Source of the DNA: an uncultured Eubacteriales bacterium
Lineage (GTDB): Bacteria > Bacillota > Clostridia > Lachnospirales > Bianqueaceae
Length of the DNA stretch: 11,940 nt
Reading direction: 5' to 3'
Assembly: GCA_902493345.1 (NCBI GenBank)
Contig: CABUPM010000068.1
Span: 1-11,940 of the forward strand
The notes beneath the pieces are model-generated. The model was not told the origin of the DNA and did not search any database. It saw nothing but the letters and a program-made list of their open reading frames with translations. The position numbers were made by a program, and so were the translations under genes. Shown here in pieces: positions 11,908-11,940 of this stretch; positions within the stretch are counted from its first letter, which is position 1; each line of letters begins with the position of its first letter.

Positions 11908-11940
11908 ATGAGACGGCTGCTTAAGAATGGAACCGTGATC
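11908..11940 (+). CDS. Start of a further operon gene, possibly an amidohydrolase such as dihydroorotase (truncated)
   Basis: Eleven codons (MRRLLKNGTVI) are visible before the window ends. AAAAAGGAG lies 7 bases upstream, and the start is 14 bases after proA, so it belongs to the same operon. A start of the LLIKNGTVID kind is common in dihydroorotase and related metal-dependent amidohydrolases, but eleven residues do not settle it. Confidence 0.4.
   Translation, partial: MRRLLKNGTVI

Overview
The window looks like chromosomal DNA of a low-to-medium GC Firmicute, probably a gut clostridium of the Lachnospiraceae type. The reasons are strong AAGGAGG ribosome binding sites, near-consensus sigma-A promoters with 17-base spacers, several lipoproteins with Glu/Ser-rich linkers, a DUF4358-type lipoprotein, and gene families common in that group. 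No rRNA or tRNA is present, so the taxonomy is inference.

Region 1 (1-762, minus strand): one end of an IS3-family insertion sequence. OrfA is intact. The start of orfB is visible but carries a frameshifting deletion, so the transposase is probably dead. The element's outer end folds into a perfect 15-bp hairpin that covers the likely orfA ribosome binding site. It abuts the stop codon of the next gene.

Region 2 (765-2805): a compact, AT-rich phage-derived lysis module. A leftward XRE-family repressor faces a rightward cassette of a small open frame, an r1t-type holin and a CHAP-LysM-peptidoglycan-binding endolysin, closed by a strong terminator. Between them lie two back-to-back consensus promoters and three copies of an AAAC(C/T)AAGTT operator. 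No head, tail, integrase or packaging gene is present.

Region 3 (2825-4511, minus strand): a tandem duplication of about 0.85 kb encoding two very similar lipoproteins. Copy B has a good promoter. Copy A has lost the matching -10 region through a 19-base deletion.

Region 4 (4584-6939, minus strand): a two-gene operon of pyroglutamyl peptidase I (pcp) and a large lipoprotein built from three divergent repeats, ending in a strong hairpin.

Region 5 (6990-11940, plus strand): a tightly packed operon of higher GC. It encodes a COG0523 metallochaperone GTPase with a remarkable His/Asp/Cys repeat insert, a membrane-anchored SGNH hydrolase, a DUF4358-type lipoprotein, a second COG0523-like GTPase that lacks the CxCC motif and is fused to a YcgQ-like (DUF1980/TIGR03943) domain, proA (proline synthesis), and the first 11 codons of another gene. 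Overlapping stops and starts suggest co-expression. The first four genes suggest metal handling and cell-envelope work. proA and what follows look metabolic and may simply share the transcript.

The points most worth a second look are the free-standing repressor-controlled lysis switch, the paired unlike COG0523 proteins in one operon, and the duplicated lipoproteins with a diverged loop and an altered promoter.
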